A stretch of 64,000 nucleotides of DNA from Lachnospiraceae bacterium (GTDB lineage: Bacteria > Bacillota > Clostridia > Lachnospirales > Lachnospiraceae). The translations under genes were made by a program, and so were the position numbers. The DNA lies in the NCBI GenBank assembly GCA_014804675.1, contig JAAUZH010000012.1, positions 91,724 through 155,723 on the forward strand, given 5' to 3'. Below, one piece after another: positions 1 through 7,108 of this stretch. The notes beneath the pieces are model-generated. The model was not told the origin of the DNA. It was given only the letters and a program-made list of their open reading frames with translations, and did no database searches. The number at the start of each line of letters is the position of its first letter. Within the stretch, counting starts at the first letter, position 1.

Positions 1-2
1 AC

Positions 3-881
3 GGGCAGGCAGAGCCGGAAAAATATGCTTTTGATCTGCAGATTCCAAAAGCCGGAACTTATATTATTTCTGCGAAATGGAAACTAGAAAGACCGGGATT
101 TATCACAGGATTGGTTGTATCTGATAAACAGGGAAAGGAAGTATTTGCAGCTACCGCAGACAGCTGTGAAATAGATTCTGGCGGCCTGCAATTAGAGGAA
201 GCAGTATATACCGTAGAATTTTATTATTTGTCAAATCTCCGGGTCTATGAGCAGTTTCTTTTGGATAGAGAGTTTGAAAATACAGAAATGTATGAAGATT
301 TTGAATCAAATGGAAGCTGGGAGTGGCAGTATCACTTAAAATTAACCAGAGTAAGCAATATAAAAGGGATTGCAATTTTATGTGGTATCGTAGTTAGCAT
401 TTTATTTACAATATTTTTATTAGCACTAACCAAGAAAGACAACAATGTAAAATGTAAATTTGATGAGCGTCAGGAGTATATAAGAGGAAGAGGATTTAAA
501 TATGGCTTTTTTTCCATGCTGATTTGTAATGCATTGTTTGTTTGTATGAACCTGGCAGAAATTCCTTTGTTTGCAGAATTTGAAGTTCTCATACTTATAG
601 GAAGCGCCATTGGAATTGGTTTCTGGGTGGTATATTGTATATGGAATGAGGGCTATTTTGCCTTGAATGAAGATAAGAAAAAGTTAATGATTCTATTTGC
701 GGTAATTGCAATCATGAATTTTATTATAGGTGGTATCCAGCTTGCTCATGGAAGGGTAATACAGAATGGAAAATTGACATATTACAGTATAAATTTTATT
801 TGTGGATTCCTTTTTATAGTGATATTTTTGACTATGTTTTTAAAGAAGGTCTGTAGGGATGGAGAGGATGAGCAGGAATGA
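3..881 (+). CDS. Membrane protein of unknown function, 5' end outside the window
   Basis: The reading frame is open from the first bases of the window, so the gene starts upstream and only its C-terminal ~292 residues are seen. About 120 residues look soluble and beta-rich and probably lie outside the membrane. They are followed by roughly five hydrophobic segments, the first beginning at GIAILCGIVVSILF. A short charged stretch with DERQEYIRGRGFKYG joins segments one and two; this DERQ...RGRG pattern is common in clostridial membrane proteins encoded beside small XRE regulators. The stop overlaps the start of the next gene (ATGA), so the two are translationally coupled. I do not recognise a function. 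Confidence 0.7.
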   Translation, partial: GQAEPEKYAFDLQIPKAGTYIISAKWKLERPGFITGLVVSDKQGKEVFAATADSCEIDSGGLQLEEAVYTVEFYYLSNLRVYEQFLLDREFENTEMYEDFESNGSWEWQYHLKLTRVSNIKGIAILCGIVVSILFTIFLLALTKKDNNVKCKFDERQEYIRGRGFKYGFFSMLICNALFVCMNLAEIPLFAEFEVLILIGSAIGIGFWVVYCIWNEGYFALNEDKKKLMILFAVIAIMNFIIGGIQLAHGRVIQNGKLTYYSINFICGFLFIVIFLTMFLKKVCRDGEDEQE

Positions 882-1072
882 AAAATCTGAAACTGAAATC
901 TGCCCGGGCGGCTCTGGACTTGTCCCAACAGGATCTGGCAGAAAAGGTGGGGGTGTCCAGACAGACCATCAGTGCCATTGAAAAGGGTGATTATAATCCA
1001 ACTATCAATCTATGCAGGACAATTTGCAAGGTCTTGGGGAAAACTCTGGATGAGCTGTTTTGGGAAGAATGA
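878..1072 (+). CDS. Small XRE-family helix-turn-helix regulator
   Basis: A 64-residue protein that is essentially one HTH_3 domain. The helix pair SQQDLAEKVGVSRQTISAIE is the classic XRE/Cro signature, followed by the conserved NPTINLCRTICKVLGKTLDE segment. Its ATG overlaps the stop of the preceding membrane-protein gene, and such regulator/membrane-protein pairs are usual in Firmicutes (YvaO/YozG-like size class). It most likely represses its own operon. A GC-containing hairpin with T-rich tail around 1073-1128 may end the transcript. Confidence 0.85.
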   Translation: MKNLKLKSARAALDLSQQDLAEKVGVSRQTISAIEKGDYNPTINLCRTICKVLGKTLDELFWEE

Positions 1073-1137
1073 AGAAAAGAGGCTGAATGATCGTAATAGA
1101 TACGGCGTTTGGCCTTTTTCTTTTTGTCCGAACCAAA

Positions 1138-1209
1138 ATCGAAAAATAATAAATTTTTATTGATTTTCGATAAATTTATATTGACTTTCGATTTCCATGG
1201 TGGTATATT
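1138..1209 (+). promoter_or_regulatory. Promoter with tandem and inverted operator repeats
   Basis: A -35 TTGACT (1181-1186) and -10 TATATT (1204-1209) are separated by exactly 17 bp. The -35 lies inside TTGACTTTCGAT (1181-1192), which repeats as TTGATTTTCGAT at 1160-1171, 21 bp (two helical turns) upstream. An inverted copy, ATCGAAAA, sits at 1138-1145. This looks like an operator array for the HTH protein encoded at 1764 or 878. Regulation is inferred. Confidence 0.6.
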
Positions 1210-1257
1210 GTGGTAAATGAAAAAGGAATCATATGCCGATTTCATATACACATGTGG

Positions 1258-1277
1258 GGAGTTTTGGCCAAAACTCC
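1258..1277 (+). repeat. 20-bp perfect palindrome in the 5' leader
   Basis: GGAGTTTTGGCCAAAACTCC is a perfect palindrome lying downstream of the 1204 -10 box and about 28 bp before the DUF2975 start codon. It could be an operator or a leader hairpin; nothing else identifies it. Confidence 0.5.
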
Positions 1278-1304
1278 AAATAAAAGATAAGAAAGGATCC
1301 TATC

Positions 1305-1751
1305 ATGAACAGCAAAATAACAAAGATTACAAAATTACTTTTGGATGCCATGTATTTTTTAGGGATACCAGTATGTATTTCCCTGCCTTTTACCTTTAAG
1401 CTGTACGGACAGATAAATTCCTATTTCCGGGAATATTACGTACAGCTGGTCATTTTATTTTTCTTATCGGGAATATTTGCCATACTCATTATCGGTGAGC
1501 TTCGGAAAATGTTTCGGACAGTGTTGAACCATGACTGCTTTGTAAAGGAAAATGTAGACAGTCTGCGGAAGATGGGCACTTATAGCTTTTGTATTGCGGT
1601 GATTACCGTAATTCGCCTCTTTCTTTATATTACACCGGGTGTATTGGTGGTAGTTCTGGTTTTTCTGATAGCAGGACTGTTTAGTAAAGTATTGTCGGAA
1701 GTCTTTGATAAAGCCGTAACCTATAAACTTGAAAATGATTTAACTATATAG
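1305..1751 (+). CDS. DUF2975-type membrane protein
   Basis: A 148-residue protein with four hydrophobic segments (about residues 12-32, 45-68, 95-115 and 118-140), the layout of the DUF2975 family. The pattern FRTVLNHDCFVKENVDSLRK between the second and third helices is the conserved cytoplasmic loop of that family. The start follows AAGAAAGGATCCTATC. As is usual for DUF2975, the next gene 12 bp downstream is a short Cro/C1-type regulator, so the pair is probably an autoregulated unit. The biochemical role of the family is not known. Confidence 0.75.
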   Translation: MNSKITKITKLLLDAMYFLGIPVCISLPFTFKLYGQINSYFREYYVQLVILFFLSGIFAILIIGELRKMFRTVLNHDCFVKENVDSLRKMGTYSFCIAVITVIRLFLYITPGVLVVVLVFLIAGLFSKVLSEVFDKAVTYKLENDLTI

Positions 1752-1763
1752 GAGGACGGAAAG

Positions 1764-1991
1764 ATGGCAATTATAATAAACTTAGATGTAGTTATGGCAA
1801 AACGTAAGGTAGGGTTGACAGAGTTAGCAGGAGAAATTGATATTACTCTGGCAAATTTATCTATTTTAAAAAATAATAAGGCGAAAGCAGTAAGACTTAC
1901 TACTTTGGATTCCATTTGTAAGGCATTAGACTGCCAGCCGGGGGATATACTTCAATATGTACCGGATGTGGAAGAAGAGAAGGAGTCCTAA
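1764..1991 (+). CDS. YozG-like Cro/C1 helix-turn-helix regulator
   Basis: A 75-residue single-domain HTH protein. It starts with the AIIINLDVVMAKRKVGLTEL strand/helix and ends in LDSICKALDCQPGDILQY, typical of the HTH_26 regulators that follow DUF2975 genes. The start has a perfect AGGAGG 9 bp upstream. It is the best candidate to bind the TCGAT-containing repeats at 1138-1192 and control the 1305-3646 operon. Confidence 0.8.
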   Translation: MAIIINLDVVMAKRKVGLTELAGEIDITLANLSILKNNKAKAVRLTTLDSICKALDCQPGDILQYVPDVEEEKES

Positions 1992-2059
1992 AGGAATGGT
2001 TTTACCGGGTAGGTATTTTGTAATTGTTCAAAATGAAAAAGTTGAGAGAGGAATGTATC

Positions 2060-3646
2060 ATGAATGAAAATAACTATCCTAACATACCTGTATCGCAGGT
2101 GGAAACAATTATCCAGAAAGAGGAAGAAGAAAGATTACTGGCAGGTGAAAACAGCAAGGTAAAAGAAATCTTATCTAATTTTGAGTTTTTTGGTGTATTA
2201 AGCATTCTTTATGGCATTTTTTACAGCTTTTGTTTATATAAAAATGTATACGGCATTACCATGCCGATTTTCACGGCAGGAACCTTTGCTTATTTTATCA
2301 GCTGTATGAGAAAATTAGAGATTCCTTTAAAAAGGGACGCATGGTTTTATGTGGTTTCTGCCTGTCTGTTAGGGATTTCTAATTGCCGGACTTGCAGCAG
2401 TGTGCTGATTTTCTTTAATTATGTTGGAATCTTCTTATTATTATTTGGCTTTTTGATTCATCATTTTTATGAGGATTTGGAATGGCATTTTGGAAAACAG
2501 CTGGCTTCCATGCTTTCTGCTTTTTTTGGAGGCATTGGCTGCCTTCATTATTTGTTTAAAGGATTTTCGTATTATAAGAAGAAAAAAGAAAATATCCAGA
2601 AAAAAGATGATAAGAGTAAGTATATTTGGCTTGGAATTATAATTGCAATTCCTATGCTTTTGGTTGTATGTACCCTTCTTATGAGTGCGGATGCAGTTTT
2701 TCGCACTATTCTACAAAGTATGTTAGGAAATATTGTAATTCCTACGAATCTAATTGGGATTGCAATTACTACTTTGCTGGTTGTTTTAGGCTCCTATGGG
2801 CTGATTGTCTGGTTTTCTAAAAAGCAGCTTCAGGAAGACTGTACGGATAAGAAAACCTTAGAGCCATTAATTGCCATAACGTTTACCTCCCTTTTGACTA
2901 TTATTTATCTGGTATTCAGTGCAATACAGATTTTGTATTTATTTATGGGAAACATGGAACTGCCCTCTGGTTATACTTATGCAAGCTATGCAAGAGAAGG
3001 ATTTTTTCAGCTGCTTTTTGTATGCTTCATCAATTTAGGAGTAGTTCTTGTGTGTGTGGAGCGGTTTAGGGACCATTCTCTGCTGAAGGTTATTTTAACT
3101 GTGTTTTCCGCATGTACTTATATAATGACTGCATCCAGTGCCATGCGTATGATTTGGTATATAAAAACCTATTATTTGACGTTTCTGCGTGTGCTTGTGC
3201 TGTGGACGCTGGCAGTGCTTGCACTGCTGTTAACCGGAATTCTGATTTCCATATACAGGATAAGCTTTCCGCTGTTTCGCTATTGCATGATAGTGGTTAC
3301 CCTATGCTACCTGTTTTTCAGCCTGGCGAAACCGGATTACTTCATTGCTAAATATAACATCAGGAAAGCAATGGGATATTATGAAGAGATGAAAGAGGAT
3401 GGAACATCCTTCTCCTATGAAGACAAATACTTGGATGAAAAATACCTATTTTATCATTTAAGCTTTGATGCAGCGCCTGCTATGGAAGAAGCAGGGTTAT
3501 TTACTCAAAAGGAGGGATTAAAGGTAGATAGCGATAAATTACAATATTATTATAATACAGTGCAATATGAAACAGAGAACATGGGACTTCGTACATTTAA
3601 TTTTTCCAGATACAGAGCGAAGAAAATAGTGGAAAAATATTTTTGA
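2060..3646 (+). CDS. DUF4173 polytopic membrane protein
   Basis: The start is set at the ATG at 2060, preceded by AGAGAGGAA, rather than at an in-frame ATG 36 bp upstream that lacks a ribosome site; this gives 528 residues. About 11-12 hydrophobic segments fill the middle. The C-terminal KPDYFIAKYNIRKAMGYY matches the conserved end of DUF4173 proteins (usually P-D-x-F/Y-I-A-K-Y-N). It lies 68 bp after the small HTH gene and is probably in the same operon. The family has no established biochemical activity. Confidence 0.75.
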   Translation: MNENNYPNIPVSQVETIIQKEEEERLLAGENSKVKEILSNFEFFGVLSILYGIFYSFCLYKNVYGITMPIFTAGTFAYFISCMRKLEIPLKRDAWFYVVSACLLGISNCRTCSSVLIFFNYVGIFLLLFGFLIHHFYEDLEWHFGKQLASMLSAFFGGIGCLHYLFKGFSYYKKKKENIQKKDDKSKYIWLGIIIAIPMLLVVCTLLMSADAVFRTILQSMLGNIVIPTNLIGIAITTLLVVLGSYGLIVWFSKKQLQEDCTDKKTLEPLIAITFTSLLTIIYLVFSAIQILYLFMGNMELPSGYTYASYAREGFFQLLFVCFINLGVVLVCVERFRDHSLLKVILTVFSACTYIMTASSAMRMIWYIKTYYLTFLRVLVLWTLAVLALLLTGILISIYRISFPLFRYCMIVVTLCYLFFSLAKPDYFIAKYNIRKAMGYYEEMKEDGTSFSYEDKYLDEKYLFYHLSFDAAPAMEEAGLFTQKEGLKVDSDKLQYYYNTVQYETENMGLRTFNFSRYRAKKIVEKYF

Positions 3647-3690
3647 TAACTGGTTTTATATCTTTTTAATCCACTATTCCCCATTTATTC

Positions 3691-3728
3691 AACGGTAATG
3701 GAGCATAAACTGCTCTGTTACCGTTTTT
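3691..3728 (+). terminator. Rho-independent terminator
   Basis: AACGGTAA (3691-3698) pairs with TTACCGTT (3718-3725), with GGAGCA/TGCTCT extending the stem inside, and runs into TTTTT. It closes the DUF4173 operon. Confidence 0.8.
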
Positions 3729-3904
3729 AAAATAAACCTGAAATAAATGCAAATTTATTATTGCAGTATTTTTTCATCTGTGTTAACATATGAATACATT
3801 CAAATCATGGGAAATTCAATAACGTTTTTACGTTTCAGGCATTTCGCCAAAGCTTCCAGTTTGAGTTTATTATCAATAGTATATTTGCACCTTGAAAACA
3901 TTAT

Positions 3905-3933
3905 AGACAAACGGTTTAACGTATGGTATTATA
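3905..3933 (+). promoter_or_regulatory. Sigma-A-type promoter of the repeat protein gene
   Basis: TAGACA (3905-3910) and TATTAT (3928-3933) with a 17-bp spacer, 25 bp before the ATG at 3959. Confidence 0.5.
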
Positions 3934-3958
3934 TGTAATACAATAAGGCGGTGAGAAT

Positions 3959-4561
3959 ATGGAAGAGAGAATACTTGCAGTAATGATGGAAGAGTTTGCA
4001 TATATGCATAAGGAATTTGCATACATGCACAAAGAGTTCGACTGGATGCACAAGGAATTTGACAAGGTGCATGAAGAGATTGATGGAATTCATAAAGAGA
4101 TTGATGGAATCCATAAAGAGATTGATGGAATTCATAAAGAGATTGATGGAATTCATAAAGAGATTGATGGAATTCATAAAGAGATTGATGGAATTCATAA
4201 AGAGATTGATGGAATCCATAAAGAAATTCATGGAATTCATAAAGAGATTGATGGAATCCATAAAGAGATTGATGGAATTCATAAAGAGATTGATGGAATC
4301 CATAAAGAGATTGATGGAATTCATAAAGAGATTGATGGAATCCATAAAGAAATTGATGGAATTCATAAAGACATCAAGGAAATCCGGATAGAAATTAATG
4401 GGCTGCATAAGGAAAATGATGGGCTTCATGGAGAAATTAATGGAATCCATGAAGAAATCAAAGGATTAAATGAAAAGGTCACATACATCTATGAGCTTGC
4501 ATTGGATAATTATGGTCAGATAGAGGAAACAAAGAACCGGGTTAAGCTTTTGGAAAAATAA
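3959..4561 (+). CDS. Heptad-repeat coiled-coil protein
   Basis: A 200-residue protein built almost entirely from seven-residue units. It opens with EFAYMHK, EFAYMHK, EFDWMHK, EFDKVHE, continues with fourteen EIDGIHK units (one is EIHGIHK), then diverged units such as EINGLHK and EIKGLNE. It ends with a non-repeat tail containing NRVKLLEK. The ATG follows GGCGGTGAG. Ile or Leu at fixed heptad positions predicts a long parallel coiled coil with a Glu/Lys surface. It has no signal peptide or membrane segment. Monocistronic: it has its own promoter and terminator. Function unknown; the repeats imply a structural or tethering role and length variation between strains. Confidence 0.75.
   Translation: MEERILAVMMEEFAYMHKEFAYMHKEFDWMHKEFDKVHEEIDGIHKEIDGIHKEIDGIHKEIDGIHKEIDGIHKEIDGIHKEIDGIHKEIHGIHKEIDGIHKEIDGIHKEIDGIHKEIDGIHKEIDGIHKEIDGIHKDIKEIRIEINGLHKENDGLHGEINGIHEEIKGLNEKVTYIYELALDNYGQIEETKNRVKLLEK
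4076..4369 (+). repeat. Fourteen 21-bp in-frame tandem repeats
   Basis: Fourteen near-identical 21-bp units spell E-I-D-G-I-H-K. Differences are almost all synonymous (GAATTC/GAATCC, GAG/GAA), except one D-to-H change in unit eight. Because 21 is a multiple of 3, copy-number change keeps the frame, and the opposite strand is also free of stops. Confidence 0.95.
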
Positions 4562-4582
4562 TTACTTTTTATACTATTGATA

Positions 4583-4649
4583 ATAAAAAAGTCTTCAGGA
4601 CTAGTAAGCTTTTACAGATAATTGCTTGCTGTTTTGGGGACTTTTTTAT
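4583..4649 (+). terminator. Terminator hairpin with long loop
   Basis: ATAAAAAAGTC (4583-4593) is exactly complementary to GACTTTTTTAT (4639-4649). The intervening sequence has further pairing. It ends the repeat-protein transcript before ackA. Confidence 0.55.
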
Positions 4650-4716
4650 GGAAAAAGCATGTTAACGGTGCTATAATAAAATAGTTATTATTTAGAATGA
4701 AAAGAGGTATCATATT

Positions 4717-5913
4717 ATGAATATTTTAGTAATTAACTGTGGCAGCTCTTCTTTAAAATACCAGCTTATTAACAGTGATTCGGAAGAGGTGTTGGCAAAA
4801 GGGCTTTGCGAAAGAATTGGTATTGAGGGCAGTGCCATTACTCATCAGCCAAAAGATGGTGAAAAAATCACTGCTCAAGTGGAAATGAAGAATCATACCG
4901 AGGCTGTAAAATATGTCATCGAAAAATTAACAGATGAACGGGTTGGTGTAGTAAAATCCTTAAGCGAGATAGGAGCAGTAGGACACCGTATTGTTCATGG
5001 AGGAGAGAAATTTGCAAACAGCGTAGTGATTAACGATGCTGTTTTAGAGGCGATTGAGGAATGCAATGATCTGGCACCTCTTCATAATCCGGCTAATTTA
5101 ATCGGTATCAATTCCTGTAAGGCTATTATGCCGAATGTGCCTATGGTGGCAGTATTTGATACGGCTTTTCATCAGACAATGCCCAGGAAAGCATATCTTT
5201 ATGGCCTTCCATATGAATATTATGAAAATCATAAAGTAAGAAGATATGGCTTTCACGGTACAAGCCATGACTTTGTATCAAAAAGAGCCGCAGAAATATT
5301 GGGTAAGGATAGGAAAGAATTAAAAATGATAGTCTGCCATTTGGGGAATGGTGCATCGATTACTGCCGTAAAAAACGGAGAATCTATAGACACCTCTATG
5401 GGGCTGACACCTTTGGAGGGCTTGATTATGGGAACCCGCTCCGGTGATCTGGACCCTGCTATTATCAGCTTTCTTTGCGAAAAGGAGCATAAGACAGCCA
5501 CAGAAATGATTGATATCTGCAATAAAAAGTCGGGGGTTCTTGGTTTGTCGAAGGGACTTTCCAGTGATTTCAGGGATTTGGGGCAGGCTGCAGAAGAAGG
5601 AAATGAATTGGCAAAAGCCGCATTGGAAACCTATAGCTACCGGGTTGCAAAATACATAGGAGCTTATGTGGCAGCCATGAATGGAGTGGATGTTATTGCA
5701 TTTACCGCAGGAGTTGGAGAAAATAATGGGAGTGTAAGAGCAGATATATTAGGATATTTAGGCTATTTGGGTATTGAAACAGACCAGGAGAAAAATGGCA
5801 TAAGAGGGGAAGAAGTGATTATTTCCAAGCCGGGTTCCAGGGTAACTGCCATGGTAGTGCCGACTAATGAAGAGCTTGCCATTGCAAGGGAAACGGTAAG
5901 ATTGATAAAATAG
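4717..5913 (+). CDS. ackA: Acetate kinase
   Basis: A 398-residue protein of normal family length that converts acetyl phosphate and ADP to acetate and ATP, the last step of acetate fermentation. Visible signatures are [11 protein letters not shown] at the N-terminus, the second family motif ([10 protein letters not shown]), [16 protein letters not shown], and the glycine-rich ATP region [10 protein letters not shown]. The ATG follows AAAAGAGG. A TATAAT at 4672-4677 is a likely -10. No phosphotransacetylase gene is adjacent, so pta must be elsewhere. The next gene starts 15 bp downstream. Confidence 0.97.
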   Translation: MNILVINCGSSSLKYQLINSDSEEVLAKGLCERIGIEGSAITHQPKDGEKITAQVEMKNHTEAVKYVIEKLTDERVGVVKSLSEIGAVGHRIVHGGEKFANSVVINDAVLEAIEECNDLAPLHNPANLIGINSCKAIMPNVPMVAVFDTAFHQTMPRKAYLYGLPYEYYENHKVRRYGFHGTSHDFVSKRAAEILGKDRKELKMIVCHLGNGASITAVKNGESIDTSMGLTPLEGLIMGTRSGDLDPAIISFLCEKEHKTATEMIDICNKKSGVLGLSKGLSSDFRDLGQAAEEGNELAKAALETYSYRVAKYIGAYVAAMNGVDVIAFTAGVGENNGSVRADILGYLGYLGIETDQEKNGIRGEEVIISKPGSRVTAMVVPTNEELAIARETVRLIK

Positions 5914-5927
5914 AAAGGAAGATGCAG

Positions 5928-6275
5928 ATGAAAAACCGGATCATAAGCTATATGGAATATGTGGATAATGTGCTTAAAAAAAATGAAACCGGGCTTTCCT
6001 ATGAAGAAATCCTGCAGGAGCATTTAGTTCAAATACAATTTTTCAGCCACGAAAGACTGATTCATCTTTTGGTGACTATTACTTTTGCACTATTGACTTT
6101 TGGAACCTTTTTTCTTTTAATAGTATCATTTTCCCCGGGGCTCATATGTCTGCTGATTGCTTTGCTGATTTTATTGGTGCCTTATATTATGCATTACTAT
6201 TTACTGGAAAATGGTGTGCAGAAGATGTACCGGCAGTATGACGAACTGTTAAAATATATACGTAAAAAGAAATAG
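5928..6275 (+). CDS. Small membrane protein, unknown function
   Basis: The ATG at 5928 is preferred because AAAGGAA sits 7 bp upstream; an ATG two codons earlier abuts it. The 115-residue protein has an amphipathic acidic N-terminus, two long hydrophobic segments (about residues 47-68 and 70-92), then a basic tail YIRKKK. This fits a protein with both ends in the cytoplasm. It follows ackA by 14 bp and is probably co-transcribed. I do not recognise the family. Confidence 0.65.
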   Translation: MKNRIISYMEYVDNVLKKNETGLSYEEILQEHLVQIQFFSHERLIHLLVTITFALLTFGTFFLLIVSFSPGLICLLIALLILLVPYIMHYYLLENGVQKMYRQYDELLKYIRKKK

Positions 6276-6314
6276 TAAGGATATATCTGATGTTTGGAAG
6301 AAAAGGGAATATTT

Positions 6315-6974
6315 ATGGAATATATAGAGGAAAAAGATGAGAGCCAAAAGCTGATGGAACAGTTGGAGTATTCTATTTATTATAAAAAAAGGGACTTGGA
6401 ATTTGCCATTGCAAGCAATTCTTCCCGACACAGGGAATTGGGAAGAAATCTGGATTTATGCAACACAGGATTAAGAGTTTCTTCAGCAATTTTTTTATTT
6501 TTGCTGATTATAGGAAGGGTCTTTCTATATCTTATCGGAATCGGAGATTCATTTGTAACTTCTGCCTTTGGTCTTATTTATCTTATTGGCGGAGTCTTTT
6601 ATTTTGGAGTGATGCTGGCTCTGTTTATAAAAACTGCAGATTCCTTTATGCTCTGGTTTGAAAATTCCGGTACAAGATGGGGAAATCATTATTGTGAGAA
6701 AAACGAAGTATTTACCATAGCTATGGAACAGGCCGAATGTGCAGAACGTCTGACAAAATATCAAAATGATATGGAAAGATTGGATGAGATAGAAAAAAAA
6801 CTGGAAGGTCAGATTATGAACAGCCAGCTACGGGAATGGTTCAGTCAGGTAGAAGCTATGAAAATTGAGCCCGAAACGAAAAAGGGAAAAACACGTGTTG
6901 CACAAAAAGAAAAATGGAAACGTGGTGTGATTTCCACTATCCTTTTTCTTCTTCTTTTTGCCTTCTTCTTTTAA
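6315..6974 (+). CDS. Membrane protein with coiled-coil region, unknown function
   Basis: Start chosen at the ATG at 6315, preceded by AAAAGGG; an in-frame TTG at 6294 lacks a ribosome site. The 219-residue protein has an N-terminal charged helix, two hydrophobic segments around residues 57-105, a charged helical region (about 120-190) likely to form a coiled coil, and a final hydrophobic segment at the extreme C-terminus (ISTILFLLLFAFFF), like a tail anchor. It lies 39 bp after the previous gene. No family recognised. Confidence 0.6.
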   Translation: MEYIEEKDESQKLMEQLEYSIYYKKRDLEFAIASNSSRHRELGRNLDLCNTGLRVSSAIFLFLLIIGRVFLYLIGIGDSFVTSAFGLIYLIGGVFYFGVMLALFIKTADSFMLWFENSGTRWGNHYCEKNEVFTIAMEQAECAERLTKYQNDMERLDEIEKKLEGQIMNSQLREWFSQVEAMKIEPETKKGKTRVAQKEKWKRGVISTILFLLLFAFFF

Positions 6975-7031
6975 AAATATCATGGGAAATCTAAAAATTG
7001 TAAAAATTTTCTAAAAATTCTGAAAATGTTC

Positions 7032-7059
7032 TTGAGATTAAAAAATAAGCTCATATAAT
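7032..7059 (+). promoter_or_regulatory. Promoter of the ABC exporter operon
   Basis: TTGAGA (7032-7037) and TATAAT (7054-7059) with a 16-bp spacer. A small ACCGG...CCGGT hairpin (about 7067-7085) lies in the leader before the ATG at 7109. Confidence 0.65.
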
Positions 7060-7108
7060 AAGAAATTACCGGATGAAAGGCCGGTCAATAAAATGAGGAG
7101 ATAGCATT

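Noticed and set aside
4076..4369. Tandem repeats considered as a CRISPR array
   Set aside because: Units are contiguous with no spacers and are translated in frame.
3929..4450. Minus-strand 173-codon open frame with repeated M-D/N-S-I-N-L-F units
   Set aside because: It is the antisense of the 21-bp repeats; repeat length divisible by 3 keeps all frames open. No ribosome site, and the plus strand has promoter, start and terminator.
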